Source of the DNA: Streptomyces qinglanensis
GTDB lineage: Bacteria; Actinomycetota; Actinomycetes; Streptomycetales; Streptomycetaceae
Reading direction: 5' to 3'
Assembly: GCF_900111245.1 (NCBI RefSeq)
Contig: NZ_FOGO01000002.1
Location: 186,001 to 250,000, forward strand
DNA: 64,000 nt
Position numbers and translations under genes: made by a program. Below are positions 44,310 to 52,662 of this stretch, piece after piece. Numbering within the stretch: the first letter of the stretch is position 1; the number at the start of each line of letters is the position of its first letter. The notes below the pieces were generated by a model, which was given only the letters and a program-made list of their open reading frames with translations, had not been told where the DNA came from and searched no databases.

Positions 44310-44897
44310 ATGAACCGCCCGCTCCGTATCACCCTGCTCTCCGTCCTCGCCGTGGCCCTGGTCGCGGCGGGGGCGCTGGGCGGCGCGCTCTCCCAACAGG
44401 AGGACCGCAACAATGCCAAGAAGTTCTCCGACATCTCGGGGGACACCACCTGCTGGGCCGCCGAGTCGGTGGTGGACCGGGTCGTTCCCGTATCCCACTA
44501 CGCGGACCGCTGGAAGCGGCTGACCAGGGAAGAGCTCGGCTACAACGCCCAGTGCGGCATCACGGTGGACGGCAAGCAGGTACTGCGGGTCTCCGTCGAG
44601 CAGCACAACGCGGCGCACAGGCCCGACCGGGTGGGCACGGGCCCGGGCCACGGCAAGACCGAGAGCGTTCCCGGCTTCGAGCAGAGCTGGTCCTCCCGGG
44701 ACGCCGCCGTCGTCGTCGTCCCCTGTACGAAGGACACGGGCGACGACAACGCCACCAATCTGTACATCAAAGCCCAGGCGTGGCGGAAGAACTACGGGAA
44801 GTTGCGCCAGGACGTGGTACGGATCGTCGAGCAGGCGGTCGAGGCGCACCGGACCACAGCGTGCAACGGTGCCCCGGCCGCGGACGACCGCGACTGA
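44310..44897 (+). CDS. Membrane-anchored partner of the WXG operon
   Basis: A 195-residue protein whose ATG at 44310 opens an N-terminal helix (ITLLSVLAVALVAAGALGGAL) that serves as anchor or signal. There is no lipobox cysteine. The extracellular part has cysteines at TTCWAAES, NAQCGITVDG, VVPCTKDTG and TTACNGA, suggesting two disulfides. It begins 14 bp after the WXG-domain gene and is its likely co-expressed partner. I recognise no family. A terminator follows at 44908-44936. Confidence 0.7.
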   Translation: MNRPLRITLLSVLAVALVAAGALGGALSQQEDRNNAKKFSDISGDTTCWAAESVVDRVVPVSHYADRWKRLTREELGYNAQCGITVDGKQVLRVSVEQHNAAHRPDRVGTGPGHGKTESVPGFEQSWSSRDAAVVVVPCTKDTGDDNATNLYIKAQAWRKNYGKLRQDVVRIVEQAVEAHRTTACNGAPAADDRD

Positions 44898-44907
44898 CCA
44901 GCCGTAG

Positions 44908-44936
44908 CGCCATCGCCCCCCGGGGGCGATGGCGCG
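44908..44936. terminator. Terminator between the WXG operon and the oxidoreductase operon
   Basis: GCGCCATCGCCCCC and GGGGGCGATGGCGC form a 14-bp perfect inverted repeat with a minimal loop, between convergent stop codons. Confidence 0.85.
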
Positions 44937-44956
44937 CTCAGAAGCTTCTCTCCCTC

Positions 44957-47095
44957 TTACCCGCCGCTCACTCCCACCCGGTCCGGGGTGAGGGGCAGGG
45001 TGCGGTGGCGGGTGCCGGTGGCGTGGTGGACGGCGTTGGCCAGGGCCGCGGGGGTGCCGACGATGCCGATCTCCCCGATGCCCTTGCCGCCGACGGGGTT
45101 GAGATGCGGGTCGTGCTCCTCGATCCAGTGCGCGTCGATGTCGGGGACGTCCGCGTGCGCGGGGACGTGGTAGGCGGCCAGGTCCCGTTCGACGAAGCCG
45201 CCGAGCCGGGCGTCCAGCGTGCTCTGCTCGGTCAGCGCCATGCCCAGGCCCATCGTCATGCCGCCGATGAACTGGGAGCGGGCGGTGCGCGCGTTCAGGA
45301 TCCGGCCCGCGGCGAAGACGCCGAGCAGCCGGCGGGTGCGCACCTCCCCGGTGACGGTGTCGACCGCGACCTCCGCGAAGACGGCGCCGAAGGCGTGCCG
45401 CGCGTAGTCCTCCTGGGAGCGCACGTCGGTGGCGGTGTCGACGGTGACGATGCTGCCGCCGGACTCGCGCAGCTCCCGGCACGCCTTGTGGACGGCCCAG
45501 CCCCAGGAGGCGGTGCCGGAGGATCCGCCGGCCACCGACGCAGCGGGCAGGTCGCTGCTGCCGATGTCGACGCGGACGGCGTCCAGTTCCACGCCGAGCT
45601 CCTCGGCGGCGATCTGGGCGAGCACGGTACGGGCTCCGGTGCCGATGTCGGTGGCGTTGACGCGCACCTGGTAGCCGGGCCGGGCGCCGTCGCCCAGCAC
45701 CTGGACGGATGCGGTGGACGGGGCGACGTAGACCGGGTAGGTGGCCGCGGCCACGCCCGTGCCCAGCAGCAGGTCGCCGTCACGACGAGTGCCCGGCCGC
45801 GGGTCGCGGCGCTCCCAGCCGAACCGGCGGGCGCCCTCGCGCAGGCAGTCGGCCAAGTGGTGGCTGCTGAACGGCTTGCCGCTGTCGGGCTCCCGGTCGG
45901 GGATGTTGCGCAGCCGCAGTTCGACCGGGTCGATGCCGAGGGCTGTGGCCACCTCGTCCATCGCGGATTCGAGCGCGTACATGCCGGGCGCTTCGCCCGG
46001 GGCCCGCATCCAGGAGGGGGCGGGGACGTCCAGCGGGACCACCTGGTGGCCGGTACGGATCCCCACGGCGCCGTACATGACGCGTGAGGGCACGGCCGCC
46101 TGCTCCACGAATTCCTTGAACGAGGCGGTGTGGGTGAGCACGTCGTGCCCGAGCGCGGTCAGGGTGCCGTCGTCCCGGGTGCCGAGGCGCAGCCGCTGGA
46201 TGGTGGGGGCACGGTGGCCGACGACGCCGGGCAGTTCGCGCCGGGGCAGGACGACCTTGACGGCGCGTCCGGTGTGCAGGGCTGCCATGGCGGCGAGCAC
46301 GGCCTGCGGGCGCGGGGTGCCCTTGGAGCCGAAGCCGCCGCCGACGTGTTCGGAGACGACCGTGACCTGTGCCGGTTCCAGGCCGAACAGCGCCGCGAGT
46401 GTGGTGCCGACGAGGGTGGCGCCCTGGCTGGAGTCGTAGGCGATCAGATGGCCGCCCTCCCACACGGCGGTGGCGGCGTGCGGCTCCATGGGGTGGTTGT
46501 GCAGCGGGCTGAGGGTGTAGGTCGCGTCGAACTGGTGCGGCGCCGCCGCGTACTCCGCGTCGAAGTCGCCGGTCTCCTGGTCGGCCGGATAGCCGCCGTT
46601 GGCCTCCTCGGGGTGGTAGAGCCCGGGGTGGTCGGCGCGGAGCAGCACGTCGTGCGGCTCCTCCGCGTAGTCGACCCGGATCGCCTGCGCCATCTCGCGC
46701 GCCGTCTCGGGGGTCTCGGCGACGGCCAGCGCCACGTACCAGCCCCGGTGCGGCACCTGCGGGGTCTGGAGCAGGGCGAGGATGGGGTCGTCGGGTTCGC
46801 CGAGCCGGGGCGCGTTCTCGTGGGTGAGGACGGCGAGTGCGCCGGGCAGGGCCATGGCCTCGCTGTCGTCGATGCCGGTGACGCTGCCGTGCGGGACGGT
46901 CGCGGGCACCGGTCGGCCGTACACGCAGGCGGGCGGGGTGTGTTCGGCGGCGTAGCGGGCCGCGCCGGTGACCTTGGCGTGCCCTTCGCGGCGGGCGGCG
47001 GGGGAGCCCAGCACGGGTTCGCCGGAGCGGCCCCGGGAACCGGCGCGGTCGCGGGAGGCGGTGCGGTCCTGGGAGGTGGTGTCGTCCACGGCCAT
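44957..47095 (-). CDS. Molybdopterin-binding subunit of aldehyde oxidoreductase (PaoC-like)
   Basis: Catalytic subunit of a xanthine-oxidase-family enzyme that oxidises aldehydes with water-derived oxygen, 712 residues. Motifs are VTGAARYAAEHTPP (N-terminal), HNHPMEPHAATAVW, VSEHVGGGFGSKGTPRPQA, WMRAPGEAPGMYALE, and VGGKGIGEIGIVGTPAA with the conserved catalytic glutamate (GIGE). A twin-arginine signal is absent, so it is probably cytosolic. It is the third gene of the operon (2Fe-2S, FAD, Moco order) with an 85-bp repeat-filled gap upstream. E. coli PaoABC is the closest architecture. Confidence 0.93.
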   Translation of the reverse strand: MAVDDTTSQDRTASRDRAGSRGRSGEPVLGSPAARREGHAKVTGAARYAAEHTPPACVYGRPVPATVPHGSVTGIDDSEAMALPGALAVLTHENAPRLGEPDDPILALLQTPQVPHRGWYVALAVAETPETAREMAQAIRVDYAEEPHDVLLRADHPGLYHPEEANGGYPADQETGDFDAEYAAAPHQFDATYTLSPLHNHPMEPHAATAVWEGGHLIAYDSSQGATLVGTTLAALFGLEPAQVTVVSEHVGGGFGSKGTPRPQAVLAAMAALHTGRAVKVVLPRRELPGVVGHRAPTIQRLRLGTRDDGTLTALGHDVLTHTASFKEFVEQAAVPSRVMYGAVGIRTGHQVVPLDVPAPSWMRAPGEAPGMYALESAMDEVATALGIDPVELRLRNIPDREPDSGKPFSSHHLADCLREGARRFGWERRDPRPGTRRDGDLLLGTGVAAATYPVYVAPSTASVQVLGDGARPGYQVRVNATDIGTGARTVLAQIAAEELGVELDAVRVDIGSSDLPAASVAGGSSGTASWGWAVHKACRELRESGGSIVTVDTATDVRSQEDYARHAFGAVFAEVAVDTVTGEVRTRRLLGVFAAGRILNARTARSQFIGGMTMGLGMALTEQSTLDARLGGFVERDLAAYHVPAHADVPDIDAHWIEEHDPHLNPVGGKGIGEIGIVGTPAALANAVHHATGTRHRTLPLTPDRVGVSGG

Positions 47096-47180
47096 CGTCC
47101 TCGTCCTCGTCGTCGTCCTCGTCTGCGTGTTCGTCTGCGTGTTCGTGTTCGTGTTCGTCTTCTTCGTCGTCTTCGGAGCC
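47096..47180 (-). repeat. GTCCTC/GTTCGT microsatellite between subunit genes
   Basis: The 85-bp gap between the FAD-subunit stop and the Moco-subunit start is almost all short repeats, CTCGTC runs (47105-47130) then GTTCGTGTTCGT runs (47130-47165). It follows no pattern of the surrounding genes. Length variation could alter the translational spacing. Confidence 0.75.
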
Positions 47181-48200
47181 TCAGACCCCTGCGGAGCGGT
47201 TCGCGGCGGGCTGCGGGGGCTCGGCGAGGCCGGTCAGCAGCCGTACGGCCACGCCGCGGGCCAGCGGCACCTTGAAGGCGTTGTCCGCCAGCGGCTCGGC
47301 CGCGGCCAGCTCGGCGTCCACGGCGCGGGCGAAGGTGTCCGCGTCGGCGCGGGTCCCGACCAGCACCTCCTCGGCGGTGCGGGCCCGCCACGGCCGGTGT
47401 GCCAGCGCGCCGAACGCGAGCGCGGCGTGCCGCACGGTCCCGTCCTCGTCGAGTGCGAGAACGGCGGCGGCCGAGGCCAGCGCGAAGGCGTAGGAGGCGC
47501 GGTCGCGGGCCTTGCGGTAGCCCGCGCGGGCCCCGGCGGGCGATGCGGGCAGGGTGAGGTGCGCGACGAGTTCGCCGGGCCGGAGCACGGTGTCCCGCTC
47601 CGGGGTGTCGCCCGGCAGCCGGTGGAACGCGGCGGCGGGGACCGTCCTGGTCCCCTCGGGGCCGAGCAGTTCGACCTCCGCGTCGTAGGCGGCCAGCGCG
47701 ACGGCCATGTCGGAGGGGTGGGTGGCCACGCAGTGCTCGGAGTGGCCCAGGACCGCCATGTCCCTGGTGGCGCCCTCGCGGGCCGAGCAGCCCGCTCCGG
47801 GCTCACGCTTGTTGCAGGGCGCCGAGAGGTCCTGGAAGTAGGGGCAGCGGGTGCGCTGCAGGAGGTTGCCACCGGTGGTGGCCAGGTTGCGGAGCTGCCC
47901 GGAGGCACCGGCCAGCAGCGCCTGGGCCAGCGCCGGATAGTCGCTGCGGACGGCGGGATGCGCGGCCAGGTCGCTGTTGCGGACGTTGGCGCCCACCCGC
48001 AGGCCGCCGCCGGGCGCGGTCTCGACGGTGTCCAGGGCCAGCCGTGAGACGTCGATGAGGTGCCCGGGGGCCTCCACGCCGAGTTTCATCAGGTCGACGA
48101 GGTTGGTGCCGCCCGCCAGGAAGTACGCGTGCGGCTGCGCGGCGAAGGCGGAGACGGCCTGCTCGGGGCTGGTGGCGCGTTCGAAGGTGAAGGGTTTCAT
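47181..48200 (-). CDS. FAD-binding subunit with extra Fe-S cluster (PaoB-like)
   Basis: A 339-residue CO-dehydrogenase flavoprotein-type subunit, the ATG at 48200 giving MKPFTFERATSPEQAVSAF. FAD motifs are FLAGGTNLVDLMKLG and TTGGNLLQRTRCPYF. A cysteine cluster, CPYFQDLSAPC then KREPGAGCSAREG, matches the 4Fe-4S insertion of PaoB. HCVATHPSDMAVALAAYDA is the second FAD-loop region. It lies 8 bp after the 2Fe-2S subunit gene and is co-transcribed with it. Confidence 0.93.
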   Translation of the reverse strand: MKPFTFERATSPEQAVSAFAAQPHAYFLAGGTNLVDLMKLGVEAPGHLIDVSRLALDTVETAPGGGLRVGANVRNSDLAAHPAVRSDYPALAQALLAGASGQLRNLATTGGNLLQRTRCPYFQDLSAPCNKREPGAGCSAREGATRDMAVLGHSEHCVATHPSDMAVALAAYDAEVELLGPEGTRTVPAAAFHRLPGDTPERDTVLRPGELVAHLTLPASPAGARAGYRKARDRASYAFALASAAAVLALDEDGTVRHAALAFGALAHRPWRARTAEEVLVGTRADADTFARAVDAELAAAEPLADNAFKVPLARGVAVRLLTGLAEPPQPAANRSAGV

Positions 48201-48208
48201 GGTGCGGG

Positions 48209-48874
48209 TCACCTCGCCGGTGCGGCGTCGGAGGCGGAGTCGCGGTCCGAGTCGCGGTCCGAGTCGCGGTCCGAGTCGCGGTCGGATGCGGGGCCGGAGG
48301 CGGGATGCGCGGTGCCGGAGCGCGGACCGACGTGGCCGCTCGCGTCCTCCAGGGCCGCCACGATGTGCGGGTAGGCGCCGCACCGGCAGAGGTTGCCGCT
48401 CATCCGCTCCCGGATCTCCGCGCGGCTCAGTTCGGCCGGCTCCCCGGTGGACCGCTGCAGCACCTCGCCGGGAGTGGCGTGCGAGGGGTGCCCCTCGGCG
48501 GCCTCGCACAGCATGCCGACCCCGGAGACGATCTGGCCCGGCGTGCAGTAGCCGCACTGGAAGGCGTCCCGCTCCTCGAACGCGCGCTGCAGCGGATGCG
48601 GCTCCTCGGCGTCGCCGAGCCCCTCGACGGTGGTCAGGTGCGCGCCGTCGTGCGCCACCGCGAGCAGCAGGCAACTGTTGGCGCGGCGCCCCTCCAGCAG
48701 CACCGTGCAGGCGCCGCACTGGCCGTGGTCGCAGCCCTTCTTGCTGCCGGTGAGGTCGAGCTGTTCGCGCAGTACGTCGAGGACGGTGGCCCGGTGGTCG
48801 ACGGTCACGGTGTGCGCGGTGTCGTTGACGTGCAGGGTGAGGGTCGAGCTGGTGGCGGTGCGCTGGGGGATCAC
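48209..48874 (-). CDS. 2Fe-2S subunit (PaoA-like)
   Basis: A 221-residue electron-transfer subunit with two [2Fe-2S] clusters. The plant-type motif is CDHGQCGACTVLL with the last cysteine in ANSCLLLA, and the second is QCGYCTPGQIV ... RMSGNLCRCGAYPHIVAAL. There is no twin-arginine signal. The C-terminal tail (about 197-214) is RDSDRDSDRDSDRDSASD, coded by a 12-bp repeat (48237-48284) and absent from family members I know. It is the first gene of the operon. Confidence 0.95.
   Translation of the reverse strand: MIPQRTATSSTLTLHVNDTAHTVTVDHRATVLDVLREQLDLTGSKKGCDHGQCGACTVLLEGRRANSCLLLAVAHDGAHLTTVEGLGDAEEPHPLQRAFEERDAFQCGYCTPGQIVSGVGMLCEAAEGHPSHATPGEVLQRSTGEPAELSRAEIRERMSGNLCRCGAYPHIVAALEDASGHVGPRSGTAHPASGPASDRDSDRDSDRDSDRDSASDAAPAR
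48237..48284. repeat. 12-bp repeat (GAGTCGCGGTCC) in the 2Fe-2S subunit tail
   Basis: Four tandem copies, in frame, giving the DRDS peptide repeat of the C-terminal tail. In-frame length variation would only lengthen the tail. Confidence 0.95.
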
Positions 48875-49034
48875 GGGGCGCGCCTCTCGTCGGCTCTTGC
48901 GGCTGGTGCGGGCTGGTGCGGGCTGGTGGGGCGAGGCTGCGGAGGGAGGGAGGAGGGAGGAGGGTGCCGGAGGGGGAGGGTGCGGGATGCGGCATCCACG
49001 GTTTTTTGGGGGAGGGTGCGGCTGCGGGTGCGGC

Positions 49035-49544
49035 TCAGCGGCGTTCCAGCACGCCGCGCAGGAAGGCCGCCTGACCGACGTGCTGCAGGGTGTCGCCGAG
49101 GACGCTGACGAGACGTACCCCGAGCGAGACCGGCGGATCCCACGCCTCGTCCACGATGCGGTCGAGGGATCGGGAACTGAGAGTGCCCAGATAGCCGAGA
49201 GTCTCCTCGTGGACCGCGTCGTGGTAGTCCAGCAGCGGTCTCGGCGAATCCACCCGGACGGCGGCCACCTCCTCGGGCGTGTGGCCGAATCCGGTGTCGT
49301 CGGCCGGGAGGGGCAGCCCGAAACGATCCTCGAACCCCTGTGCGTGCCAGACCTGTTCCGTACCCGCGGCGTCGGCGAGGTGGTCGTCCTGCACCCGGGT
49401 GAGGTGCCAGATCAGCCAGCAGACGCTGTTGCCCCCAGGGTCGGGCGGCTCGTTGAGGTTCTTCTTGCGGATCCCGCTGAGCGCCGCGTGGACCTCGCCG
49501 TTCAGCCGGGTGAAGGCGTCCGTGAGGAGGGCGGTTGTGTCCAT
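49035..49544 (-). CDS. DinB-superfamily protein (DUF664, mycothiol-type)
   Basis: A 169-residue DinB-like four-helix protein. The ATG at 49544 gives MDTTALLTDAFTRLNGEVHAAL. The metal-site histidines lie in VCWLIWHLTRVQDDHLADAAG (first site) and LGDTLQHVGQAAFLRGVLERR (third), as in mycothiol-dependent transferases and bacillithiol relatives. The nickel/zinc site is likely; the substrate is unknown. The start is chosen because residues upstream in frame read through an intergenic spacer. Confidence 0.85.
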   Translation of the reverse strand: MDTTALLTDAFTRLNGEVHAALSGIRKKNLNEPPDPGGNSVCWLIWHLTRVQDDHLADAAGTEQVWHAQGFEDRFGLPLPADDTGFGHTPEEVAAVRVDSPRPLLDYHDAVHEETLGYLGTLSSRSLDRIVDEAWDPPVSLGVRLVSVLGDTLQHVGQAAFLRGVLERR

Positions 49545-49618
49545 GTTTGCGACCATACGGCCGGAGGGCGCACTGGATGCGCTTCTGCCGCCCCCGACTG
49601 CTTCCGGACACACGTGAT

Positions 49619-49662
49619 CCCCCGCCGGTCCCACCCCCGGAACGGGGTGGGACCGGCGGGGG
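49619..49662. terminator. 19-bp hairpin terminator
   Basis: CCCCCGCCGGTCCCACCCC paired with GGGGTGGGACCGGCGGGGG, a 6-base loop, between the DUF664 start and the small hydrophobic gene's stop (49708-49875). On the minus strand it ends the small gene. Confidence 0.85.
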
Positions 49663-49707
49663 CGGTGCCCCCGACAGCAGTGCGCCGAAGGGGTGCGGCC
49701 GGGCCGG

Positions 49708-49875
49708 CTACCAGCGGTACCAGCGACCGCGCCGCCCGCCGACCGACGGCCGGACGAGGAAGCCGAGCAGCCAGACGACCAGCACGATCACCGCGATCCA
49801 CCACAGCGCCTTCAGCGCGAACCCCGCGCCGAACAGAATCAGCGCGAGCAGCAGGACGAGGAGCAAAGGACCCAC
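49708..49875 (-). CDS. 55-residue hydrophobic protein
   Basis: A very small membrane protein: the GTG at 49875 is 9 bp after a GGAGG ribosome site (GGAGGTGAACGATT). It reads MGPLLLVLLLALILFGAGFAL, then KALWWIAVIVLVVWLLGFLV and a basic C-terminus RPSVGGRRGRWYRW, so one or two helices and a positive cytoplasmic end. The type is recognisable as the Streptomyces 'hydrophobic protein' family, of unknown role. It is followed by the strong terminator at 49619-49662. Confidence 0.75.
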   Translation of the reverse strand: MGPLLLVLLLALILFGAGFALKALWWIAVIVLVVWLLGFLVRPSVGGRRGRWYRW

Positions 49876-49968
49876 AATCGTTCACCTCCGCGGCCCGAGT
49901 GCCCCCGTCTCCCGACCGCAACCGCACAACTTGACGAGCACGGGTCAGAACACGCACGGGTCAGGTCG

Positions 49969-50418
49969 TCACGTGGGGACGACCAGCCGGGCCTTCCCCT
50001 GCTGGGAGGCGTAGTCGAGGGTCTGCCAGGTGCCCGACTGGGTGCTCGTCCCCACCGGGAAGCCGATCACCATGGCCGAGCGGTCGACCATCCACCGGTT
50101 CCGGGCCAGGTAGGCGGCGTCGTCCAGCGGGTCGGCGGCCAGCTCGACGATCTCCGCGAGGCGCTCCCAGGAGCGGTTGACGGCGTTTCTGGCCTCCGGC
50201 GGCTGCTGGTCCAGGGTGCCGGGCACCGCGACGGTGAGCCAGGCGTCGGTCTCCTCCGCCAGCCATCTGAGCGCCAGGCTGTCGATGCCGCGGCCGCCGC
50301 CGAGGTAGAAGTGCGCGTCGGCTGCGAACGGCGCCAGGTACGCCGTGAAGAGCTGCGCATAGTGGGCGGCGTCGTGGTGTCCCGCCGTACGGCTTCCGGT
50401 GATGGTCACGGTACGCAT
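49969..50418 (-). CDS. SLOG-superfamily (Rossmann-like) nucleotide-sensor protein
   Basis: A 149-residue protein of the SLOG/DprA-like Rossmann superfamily, the ATG at 50418 giving MRTVTITGSRTAGHHD. The G-rich phosphate loops are TITGSRT and YLGGGRGIDSLALRWLAEE, and NRWMVDRSAMVIGFP carries the second set. These proteins bind or hydrolyse nucleotides, often in stress or antiphage systems. There is no obvious partner enzyme here: the neighbour genes are the XRE regulator (divergent) and the hydrophobic protein. The role is not decidable. Confidence 0.78.
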   Translation of the reverse strand: MRTVTITGSRTAGHHDAAHYAQLFTAYLAPFAADAHFYLGGGRGIDSLALRWLAEETDAWLTVAVPGTLDQQPPEARNAVNRSWERLAEIVELAADPLDDAAYLARNRWMVDRSAMVIGFPVGTSTQSGTWQTLDYASQQGKARLVVPT

Positions 50419-50632
50419 CGTCAGTGCCCCAGTCCCTGACTCGGTGGCTTCGGACGGCCATCCACCCGTGCGCGATCGCTCGCTAGGCCGCTTCGCATCC
50501 TCGCACGCGGGACCGACACCCCGGCGGGGAGCGGGCCCTGCCCTTCGTCTGCCCTTCGCCTGCCCTTCGGGGTGGCCGCGGGGGAACGGGGCGGCGCGGC
50601 GCCCTCCGCGCGGGTAGCGTGGAGGTGTCCAC

Positions 50633-51889
50633 GTGTGGGGGTGCGCGATGCACGAGGGGTTAGAGACCAGCATCGGTGACCGGCTCGGGCGGCTGAGAAC
50701 CCGCCGCGGCCTGACCCAGGAGCGGCTGGCGGAATCGGCCGAGGTCTGCGTCGACATCATCCGCAAGCTGGAGCAGAACAGGCGCCGAACGGCGCGCATG
50801 GCGACGCTCAACCAACTGGCGCGGGCGCTGGATGTCGATGTGTCGGTGCTGGTCGGAACGCCGGTCACGTTCGAGGCCCGGCCGGACGGGAGCGCGCCGT
50901 CGGTCCTGGCGCTGCGGCGGGCGGTGTCGCCGGTGGCCGACCTGCTCGGCGACGGCACGGAACCGGACCGGGAGGACCCGGAGGAACCGCCGACCGCCGG
51001 GGCGCTGCGCGCCTCCCTCCGCGCCACCGAGGGCATCCGGCGCGCGGGCCGGATGGGCGAAGTGGGCGCGGTGCTGCCGCAGTTGATCAGGGACGCGCGG
51101 GCGGCCGTGCGCGCCTTCGAAGGCAGCGACCGGGACCGCACGGCGGCGTACGCGGTGCTCGCCGAGGCGTACCAGGTCGCGGCGACCACCCTGACGGCGC
51201 TCGGCAATCCGGACGCCGCGTTCACCGCCATGGAGCGCGCCGCGGACGCGGCCCGCCGGGCGGGCGATCCGCACCTGGAGGCGATCGGCGCCGCGACGCT
51301 CGCCTGGGTCCTGACCAAGCAGGGGCGGCTGGAGGACGCCGAGCATGTGGCGCACACCCAGGCGGACCGCATCGAGCCGACGTTCCGCTCCCAGCCCCTC
51401 GACCTGTCCCTGTGGGGCATCCTGCTGTTGCGCGCGGCAACTGCCGCGGTCCGGCAGGGCGAACGCCACTACGACCGGGTGGACGAACTGCTGCGCATGG
51501 CGACCGCGGCGGCGGCCGGGATCGGCAGCGACCGGCTCGACTACGCGACTCCCTTCGGCCCCACCAACACCGCCGTGGCGAAGGTGAACTTCCAGGTGGA
51601 GATGGACCGCTGCGCGGACGCGCTGGGCACCGCGCGCACCGTCCCCGACCTCGCCTCCCTCCCCCCGACGTGGCGCGCACGCTTCCACGTGGACCGCGCC
51701 CTCGCCCACGCGGGGCTCGACCGGGACGAAGCAGCCACCCGCGCACTGCTCACCGCGGAGCAGGACGCACCCGAGTGGATGCGCTACCACGGCACGGCCC
51801 GCCGCCTCGTGGCCGACCTCCACTCCCGCGAGCGCCGCCGCACCTCTCCGCTGGCGGAACTCGCCGACCGGCTGCATCTGGACGAGTAG
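50633..51889 (+). CDS. XRE-family regulator with TPR-like C-terminus
   Basis: A 418-residue protein starting with the GTG at 50633 (GGAGG 7 bp upstream; an ATG at 50648 is also possible). The helix-turn-helix is at about residues 14-70 (IGDRLGRLRTRRGLTQERLAESAEVCVDIIRKLEQ). The remaining ~330 residues are helical repeats of tetratricopeptide type (AYAVLAEAYQVAATTLTALGNPDAAFTAMERAADAARRAGDP). This is the common Streptomyces XRE/TPR class, thought to sense peptides or small ligands. Two small genes lie downstream. Confidence 0.88.
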   Translation: MWGCAMHEGLETSIGDRLGRLRTRRGLTQERLAESAEVCVDIIRKLEQNRRRTARMATLNQLARALDVDVSVLVGTPVTFEARPDGSAPSVLALRRAVSPVADLLGDGTEPDREDPEEPPTAGALRASLRATEGIRRAGRMGEVGAVLPQLIRDARAAVRAFEGSDRDRTAAYAVLAEAYQVAATTLTALGNPDAAFTAMERAADAARRAGDPHLEAIGAATLAWVLTKQGRLEDAEHVAHTQADRIEPTFRSQPLDLSLWGILLLRAATAAVRQGERHYDRVDELLRMATAAAAGIGSDRLDYATPFGPTNTAVAKVNFQVEMDRCADALGTARTVPDLASLPPTWRARFHVDRALAHAGLDRDEAATRALLTAEQDAPEWMRYHGTARRLVADLHSRERRRTSPLAELADRLHLDE

Positions 51890-52026
51890 GACGACACGTC
51901 ACAGTCGGACCCGGAACCGGCACACTGCGTCACTGGTGACCCCCGTGGCGCAACCGTACGTTCGTCGCGCGTACGGCGGCACCAGCACACGAGGTGCCGC
52001 ACCCTCACGAGCCCGGGACGGCATCC

Positions 52027-52443
52027 ATGACGCCCAACTCGCACAGCCGCGCCGCCACAGAGCCCGACATCCCCTGGTCCCCGCCGGTCCACGCGCCGTT
52101 CGCGCTGCTGCCCGTGGGGGTGTGGTGGGACGCGGTGCGGGTTCCGTACGCGCGGGGGTGGGGCGTCGTCCGCACGTTGGGGGAGGCGTGCGGGGCCGTG
52201 ATCGGGGACCCGCACCGGTCGTGGCTGTACTGGCTGGTCCCGCCCGGGGGCGGCGGCCTCCCGGCCCGGGAGGGCGAGGTGGTACGGCTGTCGGTCGCCT
52301 GCTGGCTGCCCGTTCCGGCGCGGACCCGGACGGAGCCGCCCGGTCCGTACTGGGCCGTGCCCTACGGCGGCGCGGACGGGCGCGGGCTGACGGATCCGCT
52401 GCGGCTGCGGGCGGCCCTCGCGGACGGGGCGGCCGCCCGGTGA
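52027..52443 (+). CDS. Hypothetical protein downstream of the XRE regulator
   Basis: A 138-residue protein, the ATG at 52027 giving MTPNSHSRAATEPDIPWSPPVHAPFALLPVGVWWDAVRVP. It has tryptophan- and proline-rich segments (RSWLYWLVPPGGG; VACWLPVPARTRTEPPG) and no membrane segment or signal. I recognise no family. It overlaps the next gene by 4 bases (GTGA), so the two are translationally coupled. It lies 137 bp after the XRE gene and may be regulated by it. Confidence 0.6.
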   Translation: MTPNSHSRAATEPDIPWSPPVHAPFALLPVGVWWDAVRVPYARGWGVVRTLGEACGAVIGDPHRSWLYWLVPPGGGGLPAREGEVVRLSVACWLPVPARTRTEPPGPYWAVPYGGADGRGLTDPLRLRAALADGAAAR

Positions 52444-52661
52444 GCGGCGTGGTCGGTGCCGGGTACTGCCTGCCGTGCGGGGAGCGGCGCGCGGAGACCG
52501 TGGTGGTGGCGCTCGTGCACGCGAACTCGGGACCGGGCCGGGCCGTCGAGGCGTGTCTGCCGCACGCGCGGGAGTACGCGACGGCTCCGGAGGCCCCGCA
52601 GTGGCTCCGGGACGATCTCGCGGTGCTGGACGCGCTGGACGCACTGGACGCGGGCGGCTGA
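52440..52661 (+). CDS. Small coupled protein with a CxxC
   Basis: A 73-residue protein from the GTG at 52440 that overlaps the previous stop. It contains GYCLPCGERRAE (CxxC), a mid-region VVALVHANSGPGRAVEACLPHAREYA with another cysteine, and an aspartate-leucine repeat at the end (LDALDALDAGG). It may bind zinc with a further ligand. I recognise no family. It pairs with the 138-residue gene and its partner role is unknown. Confidence 0.55.
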   Translation: MSGVVGAGYCLPCGERRAETVVVALVHANSGPGRAVEACLPHAREYATAPEAPQWLRDDLAVLDALDALDAGG

Positions 52662-52662
52662 C

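Noticed and set aside
44091..45482. A 463-codon minus-strand frame across the WXG operon end
   Set aside because: It overlaps three well-supported genes and the terminator at 44908-44936, and spells no known domain.
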